Source of the DNA: Zygnema cylindricum | Taxonomy: Eukaryota; Streptophyta; Zygnematophyceae; Zygnematales; Zygnemataceae | Direction: 5' to 3' | Assembly (NCBI GenBank): GCA_037447655.1 | Contig: JBBHKE010001561.1 | Coordinates: forward strand, 1 to 25,777 | Length of the DNA stretch: 25,777 nucleotides | Shown: piece after piece, positions 1 to 10,300 of the stretch | Numbering within the stretch: position 1 is the stretch's first letter | Layout: every line of letters starts with the position of its first letter | The notes under the pieces: generated by a model | Told to the model about the DNA's origin: nothing | Seen by the model: only the letters and a program-made list of their open reading frames with translations | Database searches by the model: none | Made by a program: the position numbers and the translations under genes

Positions 1-206
1 TTTCTGCTAATCCTAAACATCATTTTAAAGCCAAACACATGGACATTAGACGCAGCTTTGTTAAAGAGAAAGTAGAAAACAAAATAATCAGTTTAGAGTA
101 CCGACCTGATAGTGAGATGGTAGCAGAAATGATGACCAAACCTGTGCCTTCCCCTAAGCTAATTTTTTGCAGGGAGAAGTGTGGTCTGAAATTAAAGATT
201 GACTAG
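1..206 (+). CDS. Ty1/copia polyprotein, C-terminal end of RNase H (partial)
   Basis: The open frame enters from the left edge (first full codon at position 3) and stops at TAG 204-206, giving 67 residues. It reads as the end of a copia-type RNase H domain: a KAKHMDIRRSFVKEKV stretch, then LEYRPDSEMVAEMMTKPVP. This matches the familiar plant copia ending (KHIDIR..F.RE.V, then a V.T...ADI.TK-like block). The part visible here is undamaged, but the rest of the polyprotein lies outside the window. A purine-rich tract at 207-219 follows directly, as expected for the polypurine tract before a 3' LTR. The element runs on the plus strand. It is a selfish element, not a host gene. Confidence 0.85.
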   Translation, partial: SANPKHHFKAKHMDIRRSFVKEKVENKIISLEYRPDSEMVAEMMTKPVPSPKLIFCREKCGLKLKID

Positions 207-219
207 AAAATAAAAGGAG

Positions 220-978
220 TGTAGAAATTAATGGTCTGTTTAAAGTATTTTCTAGATCTAAATAGAAATAAAGAAAGAAGTTGAGGCAGTCTACCTCTAA
301 CTTCTCTCTCCAACTCTCAAACTTGTCGCAGTCACTGAGAAGTTGGAGAGGAAGCTAGAGCCATGGCTACCTAAGCTATCCAGAGGTTTACGGGAAATAT
401 ATATACTAGTTTATTTACCGTTGGGTTATTTACTAAAAGAATATGTGTTTACCCCAGGATTAGATCCTGATACCTGCCGGACGATTATCAGCCAGTAGAC
501 GGTAGCCTTAACCGTTAAGTCTAGACATAGTGTTATGTATTACAGGGTTTGATAATTAGTTAAACATTATAACGTAGGATAGTTCATTTAACAAGAACAG
601 TTTTACGGGAGATATAGATCCAGTAATGTAAAAGTACGGATTACGGTACGGATACGAAACGAATACTGCGCATTTAATTATTTAGCGAAACGAATACCGC
701 ACATGTATTTATTACGGCTACGATTTAATATGAATTTAATCAGACGGCCGGAATTAACGTCGAGAACGCGAAAGAGGATTTCGGCGGTTTGTGGTTATCG
801 CCACATCGGATGACACGTGGCGAAATTACATTCGATCATGGTATATCTGGAGATTACGGCACCAAATCCAGATATGACATGTGTCATCATTTAGGCCATG
901 TCGTAAAATGTTTGTACAGAAAGTACACCGGCAGCTGTACTTTTGTGTACGGAAGTGTAATCTGATTGGCTTCCTACA
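220..978 (+). repeat. Probable 3' LTR of the copia element
   Basis: A purine-rich tract (AATAAAAGGAG) ends just before TGTAG at 220-224, and CTACA at 974-978 would close the LTR with matching short inverted ends (TGTAG...CTACA, 759 bp). A TATA-like run (AAATATATATACT) lies near 395-407. Near 650-705 a block containing CGAAACGAATAC occurs twice. The 5' LTR is outside the window, so the two LTRs cannot be compared and the right boundary is inferred. A second possible end lies near 1056. No target-site duplication can be verified. Confidence 0.45.
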
Positions 979-1291
979 TCAGTAGATAGAGTTTGTGAGA
1001 GAGATAGGACTTAGAAAAATTAGGAGATAGGACCCTCTCTCCCATAGAGCTTCTGTACAAAAGGTTAACTTTGACCCTCCATAACTTACTGCTCAGGGGT
1101 GCAAATTCAAAGATTCTTTTTGCTATCGACTCCGGGGAGTCTTGCCTTCACAGTGGTGAAGGTGGTCAGAGTTTTTGTCTGCTAGGGTGGCATTTGTTCT
1201 TGCTGAAACACAAAGGGGTCAAAGTTATCTTAGAGGCTTCTTAGAAGCTGTTCATTCTGAGGACTTATGAAGGTCTCACAGTTTCAGAGCC
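979..1291. other. Spacer between the copia LTR and the hAT transposase remnant
   Basis: No coding exon or RNA gene is recognised here. The stretch should contain the left end and leader of the hAT element, but no convincing terminal inverted repeat was found by eye. Runs such as GAGAGAGATAGGA and CCCTCTCTCCC are low complexity. Confidence 0.4.
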
Positions 1292-3243
1292 ATGCCTAGG
1301 CCTCGAGAATCAGAGTGGGACCATGTTAAGGCTCCGAAGGGTGGGCAGCTTGGGGACAACAAATCGTGCATTTGTATTTATTGTAACTTCAAGTACAATG
1401 GACAAGCCACCCGGATTAGAAACCACTTTCTTGGAAATGTGAAGAGTGGAGGCATTAAGACCTGCAATTTATGTTTGAATGAGGTAAAGGCAAAGCTACG
1501 TGCTGTGGAAATAAACAAGGCTTCTCAAGGTTCTCAAAAACGTGTTATATCCGTTTTAGATCAACTCACTGAAAGTGGAAGTCTTACAAGGTCTTTGGAA
1601 AAGGTACAAGGAGTACAGATGAAATAACAAGTTGTTTCATTAAATATAATCAGAAAGAGGTAGATGCAGCATAGGCTAAGCTTTCTTTGCTAATGGCTTG
1701 CCATTCACTCTATTGGATGACCGCTATTTCAAGGCAGCAGTGAAGCAGACTTGGGAGATAGAGGAGTCTTATAAGTTACCGCACCGAAATGCCATGAGAA
1801 CAAGACTCTTGGGTGAGACCAAGGCAACGATCACTAATGATTTGGAGAGTTACATGGAGACATTAAAAGTCACCAGAGCCTCTGTCACATCAGATTGTTG
1901 GACTGTTGTTGACCAAACACCTATTCTTAATATTTTAGTTGTCACCCCAAAAGATGACATGTTTCTCATGGCAGAAGATACTAGGAGCCACTACAAGGAT
2001 GTTGAATACGTTTGTAGGGTGTTGGAGAAGGGAGTTCTTGCGGTGGGAGTGGAGCATGTGGTGCAAATTGTTACAGATTCTGCTTCGTGAACAAGACAGC
2101 TACCTTGCAGCTCATGAGGAAGTACCCATCCCTCACGTGGACGCCATGCTCTGCCCACATCTAAGACTTGATGTTGGAGGATTGGGGCAAGCTTGCTTTT
2201 ATGTAAACACTTGTCCGAGAGGCAAAAGAGTTGTTGAAATATGTAACAAACCATAACATGAGTGCAGCCATCTTCAACAACATCTATGCAGTTAGGCTTT
2301 TCAACTTGGAGAGACCCGATTTGCTACAAATTTTATCATGCTCCAGAGGTTTTTAGAGGTGAAGGACAACCTCGAGCGCTTAATGTTTGATGATGGCTAT
2401 AAGCAGTGGATGGGCAAGGCTGCTTACAAGTCTGAGGGGGCCAAAATCAAGGGCCATATTTTGAGCTCAGAGTTTTGGATGAGAGTGGGGGAGGCTGTGA
2501 CTGTTTCAGAGCTTGTGGTACGACTAATGCGGAAGTGTGACAAAAGGGCACCAAATGTGGGGAAGGTTTATCATGGGTTCTACATGATCGGTTAATTCTT
2601 GCATAATATATCCAACAATGGAAAAGTGAGAAATTACGAAGGAATGCAGATTTTGGAGGAGTTGAAGAAATCCTGGTTGTCCAGGTGGGAGATGGCATAT
2701 ATCCCCATGTTTGCAGTCGGCTTCGTACTCGATCTTGAGTACCAAAGTGTTGCCTATGGGCAACATTCAAATTTGAATGTCATGGAAGGCTTCTAGAAAA
2801 TGCTTGAGAGGATGTTACCAAATGTGGATGATCAAGCTGAAGCACACATTGAGCTGATTGGGTATACGGGGTCTGAGGGAATCTTTGGGAGAGAGGTAAC
2901 AAAATCTTGTGTGAAGAAGATGCCAAGGTGGAGGTGGTGGCAACTGTTTGGGGCTGTCACACCTATCTTACAGAAGGTGGCAACTAGGGTCATTGCTCAA
3001 TGTTCGGTTGCTAGCTCATGCGAGAGGAATTGGTCAACTTATGACCATATTCACTCTAACAAACGGAACAGGCTGATAGCTAAGTGGGCCAATGACTTAG
3101 TGTGGGTCTTTAGTAATCTCAGATTAGCACATCAGACTAGGGATGTTAGCTATGAGGAGCCTATGATAGCATGGGAGGAAGAGGAAAGGGAGATAGTGGA
3201 AGAGGATGTTGACGAAGACATGGATGAACTAGATCTAGAGTGA
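1292..3243 (+). pseudogene. Decayed hAT-family transposase
   Basis: Three domains of a plant hAT transposase appear in order on the plus strand. First is a BED zinc finger (1292-1627; CIYC pair, then RIRNHFLG and a later Cys). Next is a DUF659-type block (1698-2090; GLPFTLLDD-like start, VTSDCWTVVDQTPILN, EHVVQIVTDSAS). Last is a C-terminal dimerisation region (2800-3243; WRWWQLFGAV and CERNWSTYDHIHSNKRNRL). Pieces between them (2338-2595 and 2599-2796) read as the middle of the same protein. The frame is broken by several in-frame stops (for example 1625-1627, 2088-2090, 2593-2595 and 2794-2796) and by at least one frameshift near 2190-2210. It cannot make a whole transposase, although a small splice-dependent product is not excluded. 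An acidic tail ends the last frame. Confidence 0.9.
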
Positions 3244-3317
3244 TAGAGGAAATAACTCTATTCGAGGTTGTCAATTAGTTACTTTCTATGTGTAAACTAA
3301 GTTATTTCCCTCCCATG

Positions 3318-3608
3318 ATTACAAAAATGGTTTTTTTTTTGCTTCAATTGTGGATGTGTCATTATTTGATGTTCATATACAAAAATGGATTTTTTTTTTG
3401 GATTTTTTTTTCAATTATGATTTTGTCATTATTCAATGTTGACATACAAAAATGGTTACTTTTTTGCTTCAATTCTGAATTCATCATTATTAAATGTTGA
3501 CATACAGAAATGGATTTTTTCTTTTTTTCAATTGTCATTTTGTCATTATTCAATTTTGACATTTAAAAGTGGTTATTTTTTCTTCAATTGTAAATTTTTG
3601 AATGTTGG
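3318..3608. repeat. AT-rich tandem repeat, about five units of roughly 58 bp
   Basis: The motif ACAAAAATGG or a variant recurs at 3321, 3379, 3446, 3504 and about 3562. Each copy is followed by a T-run, then TTCAATT, then a variant of GTCATTATTCAATGTTGACAT. Spacing is 58, 67, 58 and 58 bp. The block lies just beyond the hAT coding remnant and may be its subterminal repeat region. The short open frames across it are by-products of the repeat. Confidence 0.85.
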
Positions 3609-3800
3609 CACGTTGCAATAGGGGCAAGCGTCGGCATGGCGCCGGGAAGACGCCTGTGCTGACAGGGCTTTCGCTGCCTCGGCGCTGGCAACGAGTTCAG
3701 CGCTGAGGCAGTTTGGTCGCTGGCGACGAGACAGCGACGAGACAGTCTAATCGCTGGTTGCCGGTTCAGCGTCCAGCGAGGAGACAATGTTGTCGCTGGT
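3609..3800. other. GC-rich block with short internal repeats
   Basis: Base composition switches sharply from the AT-rich repeat to GC-rich DNA. The block repeats GCGACGAGACAG-like units (3718-3745) and TCGCTGG units (several between 3716 and 3800), with complementary CAGCG stretches that allow hairpins. It could be the other subterminal region of the hAT element or a separate insertion. No coding potential is recognised. From 3801 to about 4040 the DNA is again AT-rich and shows nothing distinct. Confidence 0.5.
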
Positions 3801-4048
3801 TTTCGTTTAGAACTCTAAAATTTTGATTAAGTTGTCATCGTATTTTTAGTTATTGTTTTAATGTTTTTTGATTTTTATTTTTAGTATGAAGTCAAAAAAA
3901 GTCAAAGCATTTAAAAAAAAAATGATTTTGTTTCATGCGCATATTCGTTATTTTTTTGGCGTTTCATGCGTGCGTTTTATGCGCATGAGACATCTATGCC
4001 GTTAGAGTGAGAAATTAAAATAATATAATAAAAGGTTATTAAAAAGTG

Positions 4049-4134
4049 AAACCCTAACCTAAAAAGAATGGAGAGAATTAGCCGTACTACAAAGTAGGTG
4101 TCGGCAAATTTTCTACTTTCGGGGGTTTAGGGTT
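4049..4134 (+). promoter_or_regulatory. Pair of telo-boxes in the APC6 promoter or leader
   Basis: AAACCCTAA lies at 4049-4057, and its near reverse complement TTTAGGGTT at 4126-4134, 235 to 320 bp before the APC6 start codon. Telo-boxes (AAACCCTA) are known in plants as elements of promoters of cell-cycle and translation-related genes. The position and the nature of the downstream gene fit that role. The transcription start is not known, so one or both could lie in the 5' UTR. Confidence 0.5.
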
Positions 4135-4203
4135 GCAGATTTATACCCCACATCGGGTGCAGGAAATATCGCCTGCTGTTGTATGCTGATACGCAACACT
4201 ATT

Positions 4204-4240
4204 GTACAGTACTGTACAGTACGGTACAGCTGTACTGTAC
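4204..4240. promoter_or_regulatory. Array of seven GTAC cores upstream of APC6
   Basis: GTAC occurs at 4204, 4209, 4214, 4219, 4224, 4232 and 4237: seven cores in 37 bp, mostly at a 5-bp period. The array ends about 130 bp before the APC6 ATG. GTAC is the core bound by plant SBP/SPL factors and the core of copper-response elements. The array is also strongly self-complementary and could form a hairpin. A binding role is inference; a simple pentanucleotide expansion is the alternative. Confidence 0.45.
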
Positions 4241-4368
4241 TTGCTATTGGATGAATTTCGTTGAGGTATTTCTTGTGCCCTAACGAACCGTACGATATTT
4301 GATACAGCGTAGGACAATTCGGCAGACACTGAAATTTTAGCGAGTGGATTGCCCTGGGTGTAGCAGCC

Positions 4369-7300
4369 ATGGATCTTCTTGAAAAGCTCAGGTCTGTTGT
4401 TAGGGATTGTCTTAGTAAGCATCTTCACTCTTCTGCTGTTTTTTTTGCAGACAAGCTTGTAACGTTGTCAGAACATAATCCAGCAGACATTTATCTACTT
4501 GCACAATCATATTATCTAAGTTCACAGTTTCGTAGAGCGCTTCATTTACTACGGCATGAAAATTTGCTGTCAGCTAGCCTTAGGTTTAAATATCTTGCAG
4601 CGAAGTGCTTGGTGAGTATTTCTCTCTGTGTGAGTCGTGATTCTTACAGGTTAAAGTTTTTGTATTCTCCTGTGTCCTCCTTTTATTTTGATTTCTTTAC
4701 TTGTTGAAATTCTCAGTCTCACTCGTCTTGTTTTCCGCACATGCCTAAGGCTTACTCTTCTCGTGAAATTCTGTTTTTTTTTTTCTTTTGGTTTTTTATC
4801 AACCAGATCTGTTTAAGTATTCCTGTTTCTCGCTCAATTCTTCGAGATTGAAAATTCTGCCATTCCGTTTGAGTTAAAATTTTGTCCTGATTCTGTCATT
4901 CGATGCATTATTCTGGAACTCTTCAGGTGCATGTTCGATTGAAGTGAAATTCTATCATGTTTCTGTGTCATCGAAGCATGTGTGCGACTTACATTTCACA
5001 TTTCATTGTTTTTGGCTGCAGTTGACGTTCATTTGCCTCTTTTTCTTATTGTTTTCTATGGTGAACAGGGACAAGTCCAAGAATGGGATGAATGCTTGGC
5101 AGTATTGGGAGAGGAGGATGTTGATCTTGAGGCAATGAATGACCGAGAAGATGATATGGAGGGTGTCACTGAAGGTAGAGAAATCAATGTGAGTAAAGCC
5201 TGTCATATGAAGGGTGAACTGTATTTTTTTTTTTGAATTTGATGATAGGTAGTGATTCCGTATTTGTCTTAATTGAAGCTGAGTAGTTGATGTAATCGAC
5301 AGCAAATTTCGAGTGGGAATCTTGTCTGCTATCATCACTTAAATATTTTTTCTTTATTTTAGTCCTTTTGATCCACTTGCAATCTTTGTTTGTCGCACTC
5401 CCAATTTGCTGATTACTGAGCTACACTTACGAATACCGTTTTCAACTTTTCTGTATAATTTCTTTCGAAAACCTTTGTGAGTAACTGCAGTCTGGTTTTG
5501 ATTGCTCACGAACTACCTCTGGATTTGCATTTTTATGCAGATGATGGCGGCACTCTGCCTTTTGCGTGGAAGAGCTTATGATGCACTGGAAAACCGAGTG
5601 AAGGCTATGCATTGGTGATTATTTTATTTCCCGTGTTCTTCTGTGTTCTTAACTCTTCTATATGTTCCTTCAGAGTATACCCCTTTCTGGAAACTAAGTG
5701 TTGTGCTGGCTGTCTGTTCAAACACGGAAAGAGACATTTCCCTGGGGGGGGGGGGCTTCCCCCCTCATTTAAGTAGGCTGTGAGATTGTCCTTATGAGTT
5801 AAGTTTGCAATATCTGCTACTTTTGTGTTCCATCCCATGCTGAATGAAAGAGTGTTTTTGACCCTGTCTGGGTTTCTTTTCCAGTTCATGAGTTGGTGTA
5901 GGCTGGACTATATTGGTGAGCATCTCTTGTGATGTAACATGGGCTCCTACTCTTCGCATGCTTATGAGCACATTTTAATGATGTCTTCTCTGAAACCATT
6001 TGAGGTAGATAAATTTTTTTTTTTGTTTAAATGCATTTTTTTTTTGTAGAATGCTTCAAGCTACCTTGAAATTCAGGTTTTTCTCTTATGTAGCGGAGGA
6101 AACCTGGACATAAAACCTATATTTTTGGTTTGGTCGTGTCTTCAGGTACCAGGCGGCGCTTCGAGCTGATCCTTTCTGTTACGAAGTAGGCATTCGCTTT
6201 TGTAGGTGCCGTTAACCAGCCATGGAGGTCATTGGTGTAGGTCATTGCCTTGTTGTCATTCAAGAACGTGCAGGAAATGTCCAATGGCAGTCCTGCACTG
6301 TTTTTTCCTGTTGAATGAGGAGCTGTGACTGTGACGAGGATATCTGATTGTATCTGGACCACTGGTTGTGGGGCGCTTGCGGCAGGCATTCGAGCACCTT
6401 TTTGACAACCAAATGCTGTCCAGTGATCAAGGTGCTTCTTTCTTGACCATTGCTCACATGTTTGGTATCACCACAAAACCATGGATTTTTAGCGAGTACT
6501 AAAATCTAAGTTCGTGACTGTTTTTCATTTTTATGGCAAATGCATGGTGAACTGCATAGTTATTGGTTTCTGCTTTGGCTTGGATAATGCTTCCAGCGTG
6601 GAAGGTCTTATTTGTTCGTGTTGGCGTATTTGGTTGTCTGAGTCTCAGATTTGTATTGTCTGTGTTATTGGCGACTTGCGTAAGCGTTGCAGGGCAGATT
6701 GGGCGAACAGTTATTGGCTGGGTTGATGAAACGCACTGGGCTCTTAACGGCTAATTGGCCGATGCAGAGATGCATATCCGGGTCTAGAAAACCCGCATCT
6801 GACCAGCCGCTTGGCAGTTGATTGCAGTGTTGTCTTAGTTGGCAGGAAAAACTAAGGGGAATAGCCTCTTAGTGTTGTTTTCATGCAATGACCTGTTATT
6901 GTTTTTGAAATCGTTTGTATGCAAAATGGTTCTAAATTTACGTGTTTGGGTTAAAGCAGTGAAAGACATTAGGCTAAGTGCCTTCCAGTGCTTTTGCTTC
7001 GGGTTTTCAAATTGCCAAGTGGGCACCAGTCCTTTTGTGTGACAACACCCCTTGATGACTGATGGATTGGGATTCAGTTGTGCGAACTGTTTTTGATTTA
7101 TTGTAGGGCCTTTTGTGATGATCAAACATGTACCATCAAATCCAGAGTTGCTATTAGCAGTGTTGATTACAAAGTCTGAACTGGCCCTTAGATTCTCTTT
7201 GATGATTTCTCTCTGTACCTTGCAGGTGCTAGCATTTTTTAAATATATGTGTTAGAAACCACTGTGGGACTGCTTTAGTTGCCCTGTGAAAGAGTTTTCT

Positions 7301-10300
7301 GAGTTTACAACACTGTATAATCTTATTTCTATCTATCTGTGCTTTCAAGTTAGCTGTTTTCATTTTTATACGCAAAAAATGAATATATTTTACATTGGTG
7401 GTGAAATTCTGCTGGGATGAGGAAACGCACTGGGCTCTTAGAACCCTTCTGGGCCAATGCATGAGCTGCACACACAGGCCTAGAAAACCTGTATCTAACC
7501 AGCTTCAGGCCCCTGTTTGATTTGCCATCTAGTACCTACTGTATCTTCTTATCCATTTGTGCTAGCAATTTATGTTTTTTTATACCATGCAAAACAACCG
7601 TGTATTTAAGATTGCTTGTGAAATGCTGCTGGGTTGATGAAACGCACTGGGCTCTGAGAGCCCTTCCGGGCCGATGCATGAGATGCACACACGGGCCTAG
7701 AAAACCTGTATCTGACCAGCTGCACACCGTTATTTTATTTTCTATTTGGTACAACATTGTTTGTGTGTTTGTGGCCCTCCTAGTTTTGACGAGGTTTCTT
7801 GTCAGCATTTTTTTATGACCACTTTCTATAACGATGTCTTTTGTTTTTGATCTTGTTCCTTATGTTCAAAGTCTTTTGCAAGGGAAATTGTTATTATGTT
7901 TATGGTAATATTTTTTTTTTAGGTTTCCGCCAACCTGCAGATGTAGAGTAGCAGGTGTATGTGGACTTTCGCCAGTTTGGGCCTGTTGTGATGATTATTA
8001 TTGTACCATCAAATTCAGAGTTGCTATAAGCAGTGTTGAATCAGTGTCTGAACAGGCCTGCCCTTGCCCATTGGTGTTGTTGGACATATGGCAAAATGAT
8101 GTGCAAGGTGAATCTGTGCCTGTACTTCGGGCCACCTTGAGGGTTATGAATTGGTATCTTTTGGCCTTTTTGTAGGTTCCTGTCAATACCGTGATTTGTC
8201 CCATGTGAGCTCACTAAATCAGCTGACATAACAGCTTGTTTCTCATTCTTTGAGACTCACGAGTCAGATGCTTGGTCTCTTGGCAATGGGTTGGTGAATT
8301 TTGTTAAACTAAGGATGTAACCGAGCCGTATGTGTTGTAAACACGGTCATGGGCTATGTTTGACCGCAGAGAGACGACTATTGGCTGAGCTGGAATTTTC
8401 ACCTGATGAACGTTGGCTTGAGCTTCTATATTCGTGCCGGGCAAATAAGGTAAAAGTTGCCCATGTCGTCATTATTTACCTTCTCATGCTGGGGGGAGAA
8501 TTGTCTTACTAGTGCTTTTACCTGCTTTCATTCATGCTGTGTAAGGCTTCCAAAACTGGGAATGTTAGTGATAATGTATTGTATCCATAGAGTTCCGGGG
8601 GGCAGTATGAATTTTTTTTGGCCAGCGACAATTAGATATAAATCAGCATCAGAGGATGACTGTCCATTTTATTTTCTTTATGCCCAAAGATCTGGTATAT
8701 TTGTTCAGAAAAGTACCCTTTTTACCACCAATTCATTTACATATATTATTGTGCTCCATTGTTTTACTAACTGCTTTTTCTATTCAGAATCTGTGTGGGG
8801 ATTCTGTTTGATATTGTGTGGCTTGGTCTTTCTGCCTGCAGAAACCATTTTTCTATCCATTGCTTCATTTGGTCTTTGTTGTTGAAGCTTATCCTCAGAT
8901 ATTTTGTGCAGTGTGGGCTCTGGATGTCACTTTCTGAAGATCTATGTTGCAATTCAGCTTACTGATAGCATTGCTTGCTTGTTGGCCATTGTATACTGTA
9001 GTTTAAGATGGATTTTTTTGAAGATTGATGGTTTATCATAAAAAGGTGATTTTTTTTTGGGATGGGACACGTTTGTAACCATTAGTGTGGACTCATCTTG
9101 CTGTAACACATCACAAATAATAGCGTGGAATGTTTTTTTTATTCATATTATTTGTGGTGAGTGTATTGTCAACCTCGATGTCAATAGTTTTTTATATAAG
9201 TGATGGTGATGGTGGCGGTGATGGTCACTTTGAGTACCTTGATGATGGCAGGATAGTCTCAGCATTTTGTCATGTCTGGAGGGTGCAGCATGGACAAGAT
9301 GACAACTTGGAAACAAAGCTGGCTTTATTGGAAGGTGGTAGAGAGGGAGAGGAAGAACCATGTTGGACAGAAGGACAGGCTGGGCTGGAAGACAATTTGG
9401 ATGTTCAGGCTTGCAGAGCTGAGGTGCAATACCACAGAGGGGAGCTTGAGCGCAGTTATGGAACATCAAAAAGGTAAATTTTTTGTAGTAATCCATTTTG
9501 TATGTGGAACAATTTATGCTGGTGACACTGTAAGTGGAAGGCAATATGGATTTTGTAAATTAGCAGGAATTGATGTGGTTTGGCAAAAGATTATGTGAAG
9601 GAATAAGAGGAGACATGGTTGCATGGTGCTTGTCATCACCCTTCTGTATGAAAATTATTTGTATTTGCCTTTTGGAAGCTCATCAGGGATTTCAACAGTT
9701 CAAATTGACAACTTCCAAGCTCCGGTTTCTTTCAACTTGCAACAGCAATCATGGTTCCTTATGTTTATGTTTATGCAGGATATTGGAGCGCGACCCTTTT
9801 CATTTGATGGTGATGCCATGCCACCTTGCCACTGCTGTGGAATTAAAACGTAAAAACGAGCTGTTCCTGCAAGCCCACAGGATGGTAGATGAATACCCCC
9901 AAAAGTAAGTTTCACCAATGTTTCCAGAGTATCTTTTTTCTTGGCCAGCAAGAGTTAGGTTAGTGCTTGTGGTTTTATAACTAAAGCATTCTGTCATGAA
10001 TGATAGAGTGGCTTTTGCTTGAAGGAACATCTATGCATGTACCGAATGTTTGTTCGGTGAATAAATGTTTTGCATTCGTATATTTCATTTGTAATATAGA
10101 TGTAGGGGTGGAGATCTCAGAAGGAAGGCCTCCTTTGACTGACGTGCTTTACTGTATCTTAGAGCCCTACTATATCTACCTCGCCATATTTTATCAGTAT
10201 GGTAGTAAATTGTATACCTTTTTCTAAGTGCAAATTTTGCTGGAAATAATGCTTGCAGGGCATTGGCCTGGTTTGCTGTAGGCTGCTATTACTTGTGTAT

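Larger units (their letters stand above)
6432..8369 (+). other. APC6 intron 5, host of a snoRNA cluster
   Basis: At 1938 bp this is the largest intron of the gene, bounded by GT at 6432 and AG at 8368-8369. It contains three copies of one conserved segment of about 93 nt and two copies of another of about 80 nt, all on the host strand. The order is family 1, 2, 1, 1, 2. Outside these units the sequence is ordinary T-rich intron, except that the DNA just upstream of the second and third family 1 copies is also similar. Short open frames here follow the repeats and are not genes. Confidence 0.8.

Noticed and set aside
908-953. Four GTAC cores inside the LTR, thought to be the source of the APC6 upstream array
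   Set aside because: Only a short CAGCTGTAC is shared and the spacing differs, so common origin is not supported.
6268-6298. Hairpin GTGCAGGA/TCCTGCAC in APC6 intron 4, considered as an H/ACA snoRNA
   Set aside because: The stem is perfect, but no second hairpin, H box or terminal ACA in the right place was found.
8060-8230. Possible sixth snoRNA (AATGATG followed by a GCAAGGTG/CCACCTTG hairpin)
   Set aside because: There is no box D and no closing stem, and it is not repeated.
9130-9288. Extending APC6 exon 7 leftwards along its open frame
   Set aside because: The frame has no family similarity there, and exon 6 joins in phase at 9289 with the expected residue spacing.
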